Of a stretch of DNA of 64,000 bases, positions 44,937 to 53,104 are shown piece by piece. The notes below the pieces were generated by a model, which was not told the origin of the DNA, ran no database searches, and worked only from the letters and a program-made list of their open reading frames with translations. Made by a program: the position numbers and the translations under genes. Position 1 is the first letter of the stretch. Every line of letters starts with the position of its first letter. This DNA comes from Paludibacterium yongneupense DSM 18731 (GTDB lineage: Bacteria > Pseudomonadota > Gammaproteobacteria > Burkholderiales > Chromobacteriaceae), in the NCBI RefSeq assembly GCF_000422925.1, contig NZ_AUGZ01000005.1, positions 124,001 to 188,000 of the forward strand, read 5' to 3'.

Positions 44937-45620
44937 GTGAATCGAATTGCTCTTGTCGAAGACACCGAGCGCCTGGCCGATTTGATCAGCAAGGCACTGC
45001 TCAAGGCTGGCATAGCGGTCGATGTCTATCCCGATGCCTCAAGCGCGCGCCACGGGATACGCAGTGCCGACTATGCGGTGGCAGTGGTCGATCGCGGCTT
45101 GCCCGACGGAGACGGGCTCGATCTGATCCGTCACCTGCGCACAAAAGGCAGCGCGCTGCCCTGTCTGATCCTGACGGCACGCGATGCCGTGCACGACCGT
45201 GTCGACGGACTCGAAAGCGGCGCCGACGACTATCTGAGCAAGCCCTTCGTCATGGAAGAGCTGGTCGCGCGCATCCGTGCCCTGATGCGACGCCCACCCC
45301 GGGTGCTGCCCAACTCGCCGGACTACAAAGGACTGCACATCGTTCCCGACCAGGGCCGGATGTATCAGGGCGAAGAAGCGGTCACTCTGGCGCCGGCTGA
45401 AATGCAGATCATGCTCTGCCTGGTGCGTGCCGCGGGCGCAATGGTCCGCCACGCGACTCTCGAGCACGCGGCATGGGGCATGACGGACGCGGTCACGCCC
45501 AATGCGCTCGATGTCGCCCTGCACCGGCTGCGCAAGAAGCTCGCCGCGATCGATTCGCCGCTGCGCATCGTGAACGTCAACCGGAGAGGTTATGCGCTTG
45601 ATGAAACACAGGTTGACTAA
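44937..45620 (+). CDS. OmpR/PhoB-family response regulator (PmrA/QseB-like)
   Basis: The 227-residue protein starts at GTG 44937. The receiver domain (1-115) has the acidic pair E8-D9, phospho-acceptor D52 (VVDRGLPDGDG), T80 and K102 (DDYLSKPF). The winged helix (about 130-222) includes ALDVALHRLRKKL and VNVNRRGYAL. It overlaps the kinase gene by 29 bp. Direct repeats of 11-bp period, as bound by PmrA/QseB relatives, precede this operon and three nearby genes, so it probably autoregulates and controls them. The signal is unknown. Confidence 0.9.
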   Translation: MNRIALVEDTERLADLISKALLKAGIAVDVYPDASSARHGIRSADYAVAVVDRGLPDGDGLDLIRHLRTKGSALPCLILTARDAVHDRVDGLESGADDYLSKPFVMEELVARIRALMRRPPRVLPNSPDYKGLHIVPDQGRMYQGEEAVTLAPAEMQIMLCLVRAAGAMVRHATLEHAAWGMTDAVTPNALDVALHRLRKKLAAIDSPLRIVNVNRRGYALDETQVD

Positions 45621-46956
45621 CAGCCTCGCCTTGCGCCTGCTGTTGACCACCGTTCTTGCGCTGGCCATGGTCTTCGCCATCCTCACGCTGGGGATCGGGT
45701 ATTTATTGCACCAGCACCCGGATTTGCTTGACGCCCATAGCCTGCAAGAAGAGGCCGACATGCTGATTCGAGGTCTGCGTTTCGACCCGGCCGGCCGCCC
45801 GGTGAGCATCACCATACCGAACCAGGCGCAATGGCTCTACACAGCGCTACCCGACGATACAAAGTACCGGCTGCTCGACACCCGCGGACGGCCGCTGCTC
45901 AGTTCGGAGCCGGGTGGACAGGCACTCAGCCCTGCCGGCAAGCCTTTCGATCCCGCACTCAGACAATTCGAGATCCGCATTGCCGGCCATGCTCTGTCGG
46001 TGCACACATTCGATGTCGGCCCACCCCACAATCGCTACCTATTGCAAGTCGCCGGCAGCCTCCGGCTGGGGGATGTCCTGCGACGCGTGTTCACCATGCA
46101 GGCGGAAAAGGCGCTGACCTTCAATCTGAGCCTCGCCCTGCTCATTTTCGCCGCCGTGCTGTTCTGCGTTTTCCATCACATGCTCAAGCCATTACGTCGC
46201 GCGTCGCAAGAGACGGAACAGATCACCCCGCGCAGCCTTGGCGTCAGACTCACCCTGGACTCGATGCCCTGCGAACTGTACCCCCTGATCGAATCCTTCA
46301 ACGACAGCCTCGCACGGCTGGAAAAAGGATTTCAGGTCCAACAGGAGTTTCTGGCGGCGGCGGCGCATGAATTGAAAACCCCGCTGACGCTGCTGCGCGC
46401 CGGAATCGAGATGGAAGACAAGCTCGAAGACAAAAGCGCCCTGCTGCGCGAAGCTGACCTTATGGCGCGCCATGTGCAGCAATTGCTGCAGCTGGCGGAG
46501 TTGAGCGAAATCCAGAACTATCAGTTTGCGCCGACCACGCTGGCAAGCGTGGCCGAAGAGACCGTGGGCTATTTGCAAAGGCGGGCCGCCATGGCCGGGG
46601 TGGAAATCGAGCTCATCCTCGAACAGAAACCGGACAGCACCCTGGCTGACGCAAGCGCAGTCTTCGTCCTGCTCAAAAACATACTGGAAAACGCCATCCT
46701 GCATACGCCGCAGCAGGGCACCGTCCGTGTCCTGATCCGCGAGGGCGAAATCCGTATCTGCGACCAGGGGCCCGGCATCCAGCCACAGCACCTGCCCCAT
46801 TTATTCACGCGCTTCTGGCGCGCGCCCGGCAACCGCTACGATGGCGCGGGACTCGGACTGGCGATCTGTCTCGAAATCGCACAGGCTCACGGCTGGTTGC
46901 TACAAGCCATCAACAACGACGAGGGTGCGATCTTCAAGCTACGCTGGCGAGCGTGA
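45592..46956 (+). CDS. sensor histidine kinase partner of the response regulator
   Basis: The 454-residue inner-membrane protein has TM1 at about 16-39, a periplasmic sensor region (40-175) and TM2 at about 176-196. A HAMP-like linker and a HisKA domain with H259 (AAAAHELKTPLTLLRAGIEM) follow. The HATPase_c domain has the N box NILENAIL, then DQGPGI and YDGAGLGLAI. The start at 45592 has GGAGAGG 5 nt upstream inside the regulator gene. It phosphorylates the regulator encoded just before it. The layout resembles QseC/PmrB kinases; the sensed signal is unknown. Confidence 0.9.
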   Translation: MRLMKHRLTNSLALRLLLTTVLALAMVFAILTLGIGYLLHQHPDLLDAHSLQEEADMLIRGLRFDPAGRPVSITIPNQAQWLYTALPDDTKYRLLDTRGRPLLSSEPGGQALSPAGKPFDPALRQFEIRIAGHALSVHTFDVGPPHNRYLLQVAGSLRLGDVLRRVFTMQAEKALTFNLSLALLIFAAVLFCVFHHMLKPLRRASQETEQITPRSLGVRLTLDSMPCELYPLIESFNDSLARLEKGFQVQQEFLAAAAHELKTPLTLLRAGIEMEDKLEDKSALLREADLMARHVQQLLQLAELSEIQNYQFAPTTLASVAEETVGYLQRRAAMAGVEIELILEQKPDSTLADASAVFVLLKNILENAILHTPQQGTVRVLIREGEIRICDQGPGIQPQHLPHLFTRFWRAPGNRYDGAGLGLAICLEIAQAHGWLLQAINNDEGAIFKLRWRA

Positions 46957-47063
46957 CAGCAGCCGGCTCAGAACGCGCGCCAACGCATCGCCCCGACCGG
47001 AAAACGGGCCGGGCCGGCCCGCCGCGCGAGCAGACCGGGGCCGGCGCGACCTCGCCTCGCACC

Positions 47064-47948
47064 TCAGAGCAGCGACCCGGCGAGCGACGCCCTGGCAACC
47101 TGCTCCAGGCTCAACGTCCATAGCCGTTCCTGAAGCTCGACATCGCGGCTGGCCAGCGATGAGACGCCGGGCTGAAGACCGACGAAATACATGCCGTTCA
47201 CCCCTTCCAGCTCGGGCGACAGGGCCAGATGGACCGGGGCTTGCGCCACGAGGGCAGCAGGCTGCCGAAACGGCTGCAGCACCCTGTTCACCAGCTTCAT
47301 CATGCCGCGCGTCGTCCGCCGGCTCCTGCCGGCCGCGTCGCCGGGGTGCAGACAATTCACGGTGACACCCGAACCCTGCAGCCGCCGCGCCAGCGCATAG
47401 GTGAACAACACATTGGCCAGCTTCGATTGCGCATAGCTGTCGACCGCGCTGAACGCGGCACGCGGGGCGGGAACCTGCCGCAGGGCGTCGAAATCGATAC
47501 GACCGCGCAAGTGCAGGTCGGAGGCCATATTGACGATGCGTGCGGACGAAGCCGCCTGCAGCAGCGGCAAGAGCTCCAGTGTCAGCGCCACATAGGCCAG
47601 ATGGTTCAGTGCCCAGCTTTTATCAAAGCCATCGGCACTCAGTTGATGCTCGGCAAACAGACTACCGGCACTGTTGACAAGAATATCCAGCTTTCGCAAC
47701 TGTCGTCGCATGCGCCGGCTCAGGTCCAGGATGGAAGCCAGCGACGACAGGTCCGCCAACGCGCCATGCACATCGGCATTGCCGCTGTGCTTGCGTATCG
47801 ACTCGACGGCATCGGCCGTGCGCCTGGCATCGCGGGCAACGATATAGACGGTATGACCATGCTGTGCCAGAGCCTGCGCGGTTTCCCGCCCGATACCGAA
47901 ACTGCCTCCCGTGACCAGGCAGAATTTATGCGATGGCGATCCAGACAT
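47064..47948 (-). CDS. short-chain dehydrogenase/reductase (retinol-dehydrogenase-like)
   Basis: Starting at the ATG at 47948 (MSGSPSHKFCLVTGG) the protein has 294 residues. It has the cofactor loop VTGGSFGIGRETA, the NSAGSLFAEHQLSADGFDK block of the RDH/WW-oxidoreductase-like branch, catalytic Ser in NMASDLH and Tyr-x-x-x-Lys in DSYAQSKLANV. It is convergent with the kinase gene. A tandem 11-bp box with a TAGTAT -10 hexamer lies about 100 bp upstream (48043-48075), so it is a likely target of the neighbouring response regulator. Substrate unknown. Confidence 0.87.
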   Translation of the reverse strand: MSGSPSHKFCLVTGGSFGIGRETAQALAQHGHTVYIVARDARRTADAVESIRKHSGNADVHGALADLSSLASILDLSRRMRRQLRKLDILVNSAGSLFAEHQLSADGFDKSWALNHLAYVALTLELLPLLQAASSARIVNMASDLHLRGRIDFDALRQVPAPRAAFSAVDSYAQSKLANVLFTYALARRLQGSGVTVNCLHPGDAAGRSRRTTRGMMKLVNRVLQPFRQPAALVAQAPVHLALSPELEGVNGMYFVGLQPGVSSLASRDVELQERLWTLSLEQVARASLAGSLL

Positions 47949-48042
47949 AAAACATTCCAGAGCATGTCGACAACGGGCATGCCACGCGGCGGGCAAGGGG
48001 CGGCCCGCACCCCGGCCGCATGACGCGGCGACTTATGCCCGG

Positions 48043-48075
48043 ATACTAGGGCGCGGCGACTTACCGGGCACTTAC
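48043..48075 (-). promoter_or_regulatory. site B: tandem 11-bp box and -10 before the SDR gene
   Basis: On the minus strand: GTAAGTG (48075-48069), GTAAGTC (48064-48058), 9 bp, then TAGTAT (48048-48043). The box overlaps the stop codon of the 55-codon gene. Spacing and hexamer match sites A and C. A further single GACTTA half-site lies at 48030-48035. Confidence 0.6.
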
Positions 48076-48239
48076 CGCCATCTGGCCAGTTCATCGCCCT
48101 TTCCGCCCGGCAGCCGGTGCAACGGATAGCGCGCGCCGCCCTGCGGATCGGGCGCACGCGGCAACGTCTGTCTCCGACTCCATCCCTCACGCATCACATC
48201 CCATACAACGACCATCCCGAACAGTACGAGCACTGCCAT
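48072..48239 (-). CDS. small single-span membrane peptide (55 aa)
   Basis: ATG 48239 opens 55 codons ending TAA at 48072-48074, starting MAVLVLFGMVVVWDVMREGW. One hydrophobic segment (2-13) is followed by W-D, W and a basic then Pro/Gly-rich tail ending ELARWR. AAGGCGGTGA lies upstream as a possible ribosome-binding site. It resembles the 39-residue peptide at 35335. Site C, a response-regulator-type promoter, lies about 145 bp upstream with no better gene between. Function unknown, possibly a small regulator of a membrane protein. Confidence 0.5.
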   Translation of the reverse strand: MAVLVLFGMVVVWDVMREGWSRRQTLPRAPDPQGGARYPLHRLPGGKGDELARWR

Positions 48240-48383
48240 CTGTCACCGCCTTCCGGATCGCCCCTGCCGTGCATACGGTACGCGGGCCACGCCCGCACTA
48301 TCACGATAAACCGCCGCACACAGGCATGAAGTGGGCATGACGGAATAGCTGGCGCCGGAGCAAGCGGAGCACGCAGCCGTTCG

Positions 48384-48416
48384 ATACTGCCCCCGGACGA
48401 CTTTCCGGCGACTTAC
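48384..48416 (-). promoter_or_regulatory. site C: tandem 11-bp box and -10 before the 55-codon gene
   Basis: On the minus strand: GTAAGTC (48416-48410), GAAAGTC (48405-48399), 9 bp, then CAGTAT (48389-48384). It has the same spacing as site B. The transcript would run into the 55-codon gene after a leader of about 135 nt; a 31-codon frame (MPTSCLCAAVYRDSAG...) in that leader is possible but unsupported. Confidence 0.6.
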
Positions 48417-48509
48417 CGGCAGCCCTCCAACCGGCATGCCACCGACGGCAGAACCCGACGGCCGCGCCCAGCGCCTTCCTGGCTGCTGGCAAACCGTCCG
48501 GCAGCTAGG

Positions 48510-48698
48510 TCAGGCGTAGGTATCGACTCCTCCCCGTGCACTGGCTTCCTGCTCGCGCATCTGCGCCGACTCGCCAGCTTCCTCCTGGGCATTCTGGCCA
48601 TCGCGGGCGACGGCAGGATCCTGAGGCTGGACCTGCACCAGCACCTGCACCGCGGCCTGCGGCATGACGGCGGAACGCCCTGCGCTATCGATATTCAT
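48510..48698 (-). CDS. small hydrophilic hypothetical protein (62 aa)
   Basis: ATG 48698 follows a GAGAGAGA stretch and opens 62 codons: MNIDSAGRSAVMPQAAVQVL, then a Gln/Ala/Glu-rich, probably helical or disordered tail ending GGVDTYA. There is no transmembrane segment or signal peptide. Site D, a variant of the tandem 11-bp box, ends about 37 bp upstream. I recognise no family. The promoter match and ribosome-binding site raise the chance that it is real. Confidence 0.5.
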   Translation of the reverse strand: MNIDSAGRSAVMPQAAVQVLVQVQPQDPAVARDGQNAQEEAGESAQMREQEASARGGVDTYA

Positions 48699-48735
48699 CG
48701 TTCTCTCTCTCGATGGGATGCAAGATTGCAGCCCG

Positions 48736-48767
48736 ATGCTGACCGCTGCGACTTAGCCCTGACTTAG
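48736..48767 (-). promoter_or_regulatory. site D: tandem 11-bp box before the 62-codon gene
   Basis: On the minus strand: CTAAGTC (48767-48761), CTAAGTC (48756-48750), 8 bp, then CAGCAT (48741-48736). The repeats are perfect copies of each other; the -10 is the weakest and the spacing is one base shorter than at sites A-C. Confidence 0.5.
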
Positions 48768-48813
48768 CAGCCGTCCCGCGCGGCCGGATTCTTGCACGGG
48801 ACGGCCCCCGGTA

Positions 48814-50061
48814 TCAGGACCGCATGCCGATCTGCTCGCGCCCGAGTTCGCTCAGATCGTCGATGCCGGCCCGTCCGACAAAGTCGACTTCGAAATCGTC
48901 AGCGGGAAAATCCGGCGGGCTCCTGCCTTCGAGAAAAGCAGGCAGCTGGCGCGCGAGATAAGCGGCATTCTTCGCGCAAGCGGGCACCGACGCGATATAC
49001 ATCACATTGCTCCAGCCACTGCCGCGGTGCTCGTCCTCAACCGCATGGATGACGTCGCTATGCCAGAAAACCGTATCGCCCGGCTGCATCGGGGGAATCG
49101 ACAACAGCGCCCCCTGCAGCGGGCCATGCCACTGCGGCTTGATCGACAGGGCCCGTCCCGGCAACGCGCCGCAGAGATCGTCTTCGGCGACATCGTCCTG
49201 CAGCGCGCGCAGCAGCACATAGGCCATCGCGTTCGCGATCGGGATCAACTGCAAGGTGCCGTCGCCCGGCCCTTGTGCCGTCAGGGCCGTCCATCCCTGA
49301 AAGGTACGGAACATGGAACAGACCGCAGGGGATGGAATCTCGCCGACATCGGTGCGATAGGCGGCATCGAACGGATCGTACTGCCGCCAGTTGCCGTCGA
49401 ACACATGCCGGTAGACGCGACGGAAATTCTTGTCTATCCATCGTTCGACCGAGCCGCCATCGCAGTGGGCGGACAAGCCGAGAGAACTGGAACCGGGCGG
49501 GCGCCGGCGCAGACGGTCGGCATAGACAGGCACATGGTCGGGATCAAAATGAACCCGCCCCTCGCTCTCGGTCCGCCACAGACGATTCAGGAACACGCGT
49601 GCCTGGGTCAGCGCCTCTGACTGGCGCGCCTCGACTTGCGGCCGTGACCAGTAGACGCCATAGATCTGGGGGGTTTTCGATACCAGCTCGCCGAAATAAT
49701 GATCCTCCGCCCGGTGAACAAGCTTTTGATCGATGTGGTTGCCATCGACATAGTCGCTGATCGCCGCATTCCAGGCGCTCGCCCGTTGCGGACTGAAAAC
49801 GCCGCGGATCACGCAGGCGCCGCGCTCCTTGATCTGGCGGATCTGCTCCGGCTTCACCTTGCAAGCGGCCAGATCGGCAAACAGGATTTCCGGGATCACC
49901 GGCTTTCCCTGTGCCCGTTCCGCCTCGATGAGGGCGACCTTGCGCTTCATTTCCTGTTCGAGGTCGAGAAACACCTCGCGATAGCGGGGAAGATGAGCGC
50001 GCAGCGACCGCTTGGCGTCCCGGATTGCGGCGGCCAGGTCAGGAATGTGAAGTTCAGCCAT
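48814..50061 (-). CDS. DUF1479 (YbiU-like) putative non-heme iron oxygenase
   Basis: The 415-residue soluble protein matches YbiU/DUF1479 in length and motifs. [18 protein letters not shown] is the early conserved block, [13 protein letters not shown] supplies an H-x-D pair, and [17 protein letters not shown] a later His. That spacing suits an Fe(II)/2-oxoglutarate-type double-stranded beta-helix site, though activity in this family is not established. It is divergent from an AraC-family gene, which probably controls it. Confidence 0.85.
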   Translation of the reverse strand: MAELHIPDLAAAIRDAKRSLRAHLPRYREVFLDLEQEMKRKVALIEAERAQGKPVIPEILFADLAACKVKPEQIRQIKERGACVIRGVFSPQRASAWNAAISDYVDGNHIDQKLVHRAEDHYFGELVSKTPQIYGVYWSRPQVEARQSEALTQARVFLNRLWRTESEGRVHFDPDHVPVYADRLRRRPPGSSSLGLSAHCDGGSVERWIDKNFRRVYRHVFDGNWRQYDPFDAAYRTDVGEIPSPAVCSMFRTFQGWTALTAQGPGDGTLQLIPIANAMAYVLLRALQDDVAEDDLCGALPGRALSIKPQWHGPLQGALLSIPPMQPGDTVFWHSDVIHAVEDEHRGSGWSNVMYIASVPACAKNAAYLARQLPAFLEGRSPPDFPADDFEVDFVGRAGIDDLSELGREQIGMRS

Positions 50062-50235
50062 GATGTCTCCTTGTCATTGGTAACGAGAGCGTAGCCGGGC
50101 ATGGAGAAGGCATGTGATACTATCAGGCCAGATATCAAGCAAAAACGGCCAAGGACACCGTCTCCGGCCTTCAGCTCGGGACAGCGCCGCAGTTGTGCAC
50201 CGAAGACCGTGGTTTCTGAGCATCCAGGGAGAAAG

Positions 50236-51225
50236 ATGAAAGCAGCGTACGAGCACGTGGGAATCATCGCAGGCTGCTCGGTCCGGATTTATCACCGCAA
50301 GCTCTCCAGGATTCCTTTCGAGTGGCACCACCACCCCGAGTATGAGCTGACCCTGACCCTCAACAGCTGCGGCAAACGCTATATCGGCGACGCCATCAGC
50401 GACTACGGCGACAACGATCTGGTGCTGGTGCCGCCCGATTTACCGCATACCTGGTCGTCCAACCGTTCGATCACGCGCGCAGCGCAACAAGAAGCCATCG
50501 TGATCTGGTTCGAAGGGGAGTGGGTACGGCGACTCGTGAGTTGCTGCCCCGAGTACGAGCCCCTGCTGCGCTTGCTGCGGCGAGCCGGCTGCGGCCTCGC
50601 CTTCGGTGACGGCCCCGGGGAACGCATGCGGCAGCGATTACCCGGGCTGCTGTCGTCTTCGGCAATCGTGCGACTGCGCGCGGTACTCGATGTCTTATGC
50701 GCGCTGGCAGAAGAGGACGACGCCGTCGCTCTGGCCTCGCCAAGCGCCTTTCGCCACCCGGGGCAAGGGAAACCGTCAGGGCATCAGCCCGAGCATATCA
50801 ACAGAATTCTTGCGACCATAGACACCCGTTTTGCCGAGCGCCTGACGCTGGAAGAGCTCGCGGCGGCAGGCAATCTGTCCGTTCGCTCGCTGAACCGCTA
50901 TTTTCAGCGCCATATTGGCGAGAGCGCAGGTCAATACCTGGCCAGAACCCGTATCGGGCATGCCTGCCGGCTGCTATCCGACACCTGCCTGCCGATCTCT
51001 GTGATCGCCTCGCGTTCGGGCTACCCGAGTGTCGCCAACTTCAATCGCCAGTTCCGCTCGCTGAAAATGAGCTCGCCCTCGGCCTGGCGCAGGCAATTTG
51101 CCCCGCACTCCGAAGGCGCGACGCCGTTCGACGACGGGCGCGGGGGCAGCCAGATCGAGCAGCGACCGCCCTCGCTGGAACGACGCGGCGGGTCGCGCCG
51201 CAAGGAGAGCGGGGCGGCCCGCTGA
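50236..51225 (+). CDS. AraC-family transcriptional regulator
   Basis: Starting at the ATG at 50236 (AGGGAGA 4 nt upstream) the protein has 329 residues; the frame is open 45 codons further up but that part is not conserved-looking. An N-terminal cupin-like domain holds FEWHHHPEYELTLTLNSCGK (about 22-41). The double HTH lies at about 185-285, with NLSVRSLNRYFQRHIG and GYPSVANFNRQFRSLKMSSP. A low-complexity basic tail follows. It is divergent from DUF1479, the likely target, and convergent with the importer ATPase. Confidence 0.87.
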   Translation: MKAAYEHVGIIAGCSVRIYHRKLSRIPFEWHHHPEYELTLTLNSCGKRYIGDAISDYGDNDLVLVPPDLPHTWSSNRSITRAAQQEAIVIWFEGEWVRRLVSCCPEYEPLLRLLRRAGCGLAFGDGPGERMRQRLPGLLSSSAIVRLRAVLDVLCALAEEDDAVALASPSAFRHPGQGKPSGHQPEHINRILATIDTRFAERLTLEELAAAGNLSVRSLNRYFQRHIGESAGQYLARTRIGHACRLLSDTCLPISVIASRSGYPSVANFNRQFRSLKMSSPSAWRRQFAPHSEGATPFDDGRGGSQIEQRPPSLERRGGSRRKESGAAR

Positions 51226-51251
51226 TCCCGGTGCGTCGCCGGCCTGCGGCC

Positions 51252-52022
51252 CTACCGGCACAGTTCGACGGGAATGATGGCGCGCCGCCCCGCAACCGGG
51301 ACGATGTGGCAATGCACGCCATACACTTGCGCGAGCCGCTCGCCAGTCAGAACATCCCCCGTCGCCCCTTGCGCCCGCACTTCGCCTCCTTCCAGGAGCA
51401 CGCTCCGGTCGGCGTAGCGGCTGGCCAGATTCAGATCATGCAGAACCATCAGCGTCGCAATGCCGTTGCGCCGGGTGTAACGCTCGACGGTATCGAGCAG
51501 ATGAAACTGGTTGGCAAGGTCTAGCGCCGAGGTGGGTTCATCCAGCAGCAGCAAACGGGGGCGGTTGACCAGCGCGAGCGCGAGCGCCACCATCTGCCGC
51601 TGCCCGCCGGAAAGCTGCATCGGCATGGCCGCCGCCAGGCCGGAAATGCCGAGCATCCCGAGAATGTCGTCCGCGCGCTGAAAGCTTTGCCGTGGCGGAG
51701 ACCAGCCGAGACGCCGGCTGTTCTGACTCAGTAGCAACAGTTCAAACACCGTCAGCCGCGCGGCCAGCATGGCCGGGTCCTGCGCGACATAGCCCAGATG
51801 CGCGCCACGCGCACCGGCCGGCAGACAGGCGAGCTCCTTTCCGTCGAGCATCGCCCGTCCGGCATAAGGCAGCAGACCGGCCAGGGCCTTGACCAGGGTC
51901 GACTTGCCCGCGCCATTGCGCCCGAGCAGCGCCATGGTCTGCCCTGCACCGACGCGCAGCGCAACATCCGAGACGATGCGAGATCCCGACAGCTCGACGC
52001 TGACCGCGTGCAATTCCAGCAT
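51252..52022 (-). CDS. FecE/FhuC-type ABC transporter ATP-binding protein
   Basis: The 256-residue protein has Walker A LLGRNGAGKST (about 34-44), the signature QLSGGQRQMVALALAL, Walker B RLLLLDEPTSALD and the switch His in VLHDLNLASRYAD. This is the FepC/FhuC/BtuD class that powers siderophore, heme or cobalamin import. The frame extends upstream to 52628, but the ATG at 52022 overlaps the permease stop and fits the family start (MLELHAVSVELSG). It is the third gene of the importer operon. Confidence 0.9.
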   Translation of the reverse strand: MLELHAVSVELSGSRIVSDVALRVGAGQTMALLGRNGAGKSTLVKALAGLLPYAGRAMLDGKELACLPAGARGAHLGYVAQDPAMLAARLTVFELLLLSQNSRRLGWSPPRQSFQRADDILGMLGISGLAAAMPMQLSGGQRQMVALALALVNRPRLLLLDEPTSALDLANQFHLLDTVERYTRRNGIATLMVLHDLNLASRYADRSVLLEGGEVRAQGATGDVLTGERLAQVYGVHCHIVPVAGRRAIIPVELCR

Positions 52023-53104
52023 CAGAACCTCCTTGCCCGGTGGCCGAGAAGCAGCCACAAGAAAAACGGAACGCCCAGCAAGGAGGTCACCATACCGATA
52101 GGCAGAACGGCGCCGGGAAAAACGGTCTTGCTGAAAATGGAGGCCAGGGTCAGCACCAGCGCCCCACAGGCGGCGGTCAGCGCGAGCGAAAACCGCTGGT
52201 CTTCGCCGACCAGCATACGCGCCATATGCGGCGCCACCAGCCCGATGAAGCCGACCACACCGATGGTGGCCGTTATGCTGGACGCCATCAATGCCGCCAG
52301 AAGCAGCAATGCCATGCGCAAGTGCTTGACCGCCACGCCGAGGACCGCCGCTTGAGAACCGAAACCACGCAAGGCGGTGATGCGCCACGACAGCAAGCCC
52401 AGAACCGGCACCGCGGCCCCGACGATCACGAACAGTATCTCGACCTTGCGCCAGCCGGTTTTCATCAGCGAGCCCATCATCCAGAACACCAGCGCCTGCA
52501 ATTGATCGGCATCCGCCAGATACTGGGCCATCCCGAGCATGGCCGTAAAAATGAAATGCACCGCAATCCCCAGCAATACCACCATCTCGGGTGCCAGGCC
52601 GGTACGCGCGGCGAACAGCCCGATGCAAATCACCGTCAGCAAGGAAAACAGAAAAGCATTGCCCGTTACGATGAACTCGGCCGGTAGCGGCAAGAAAGCC
52701 AGGGCAGAGGCCTGAAACACGATAGCAAGCGCGGCACCGAACCCGGCCGCCGCCGAAATGCCGAGCGTGAAAGGCTCCGCCAGCGGATTATCCAGCACGG
52801 TCTGCATCAGGGAACCGGACAAGGCCAGCCCGGCACCGGCAATCGCGGCCGTCAGCGTCACCGGCAGACGGATGTCCCATAGCACGACCCTGATTTCCGG
52901 CGCGACCTGCTGCGGATGCAGCAGGCCTTGAACGACCTGATGCAAGGACAGTGTCTCCGAACCGATGGCAAGGTCCAGCGCCATCGCCAGCGCGCACAGC
53001 GACACGAGGACGGCCAGGAGCGCCAGCTTGTGCGCGACCTGACGCTGATAGTGGCTGCGGCTGTCGCTGACCGGGACCGCTGCGTAACTTTCGACCGGAC
53101 TCAT
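52022..53104 (-). CDS. FecCD-family ABC importer permease
   Basis: Starting at the ATG at 53104 (MSPVESYAAVPVS) the permease has 360 residues. It has about ten hydrophobic segments with the family blocks RLPVTLTAAIAGAGLALSGS and GVVGFIGLVAPHMARMLVG. Its start overlaps the binding-protein stop (53101-53104) and its stop touches the ATPase start, so the three genes are coupled. It probably functions as a homodimer. Confidence 0.9.
   Translation of the reverse strand: MSPVESYAAVPVSDSRSHYQRQVAHKLALLAVLVSLCALAMALDLAIGSETLSLHQVVQGLLHPQQVAPEIRVVLWDIRLPVTLTAAIAGAGLALSGSLMQTVLDNPLAEPFTLGISAAAGFGAALAIVFQASALAFLPLPAEFIVTGNAFLFSLLTVICIGLFAARTGLAPEMVVLLGIAVHFIFTAMLGMAQYLADADQLQALVFWMMGSLMKTGWRKVEILFVIVGAAVPVLGLLSWRITALRGFGSQAAVLGVAVKHLRMALLLLAALMASSITATIGVVGFIGLVAPHMARMLVGEDQRFSLALTAACGALVLTLASIFSKTVFPGAVLPIGMVTSLLGVPFFLWLLLGHRARRF

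Noticed and set aside
48240-48383. A 31-codon leader peptide between site C and the 55-codon gene
   Set aside because: No ribosome-binding site and no visible attenuator structure; left as a possibility only.
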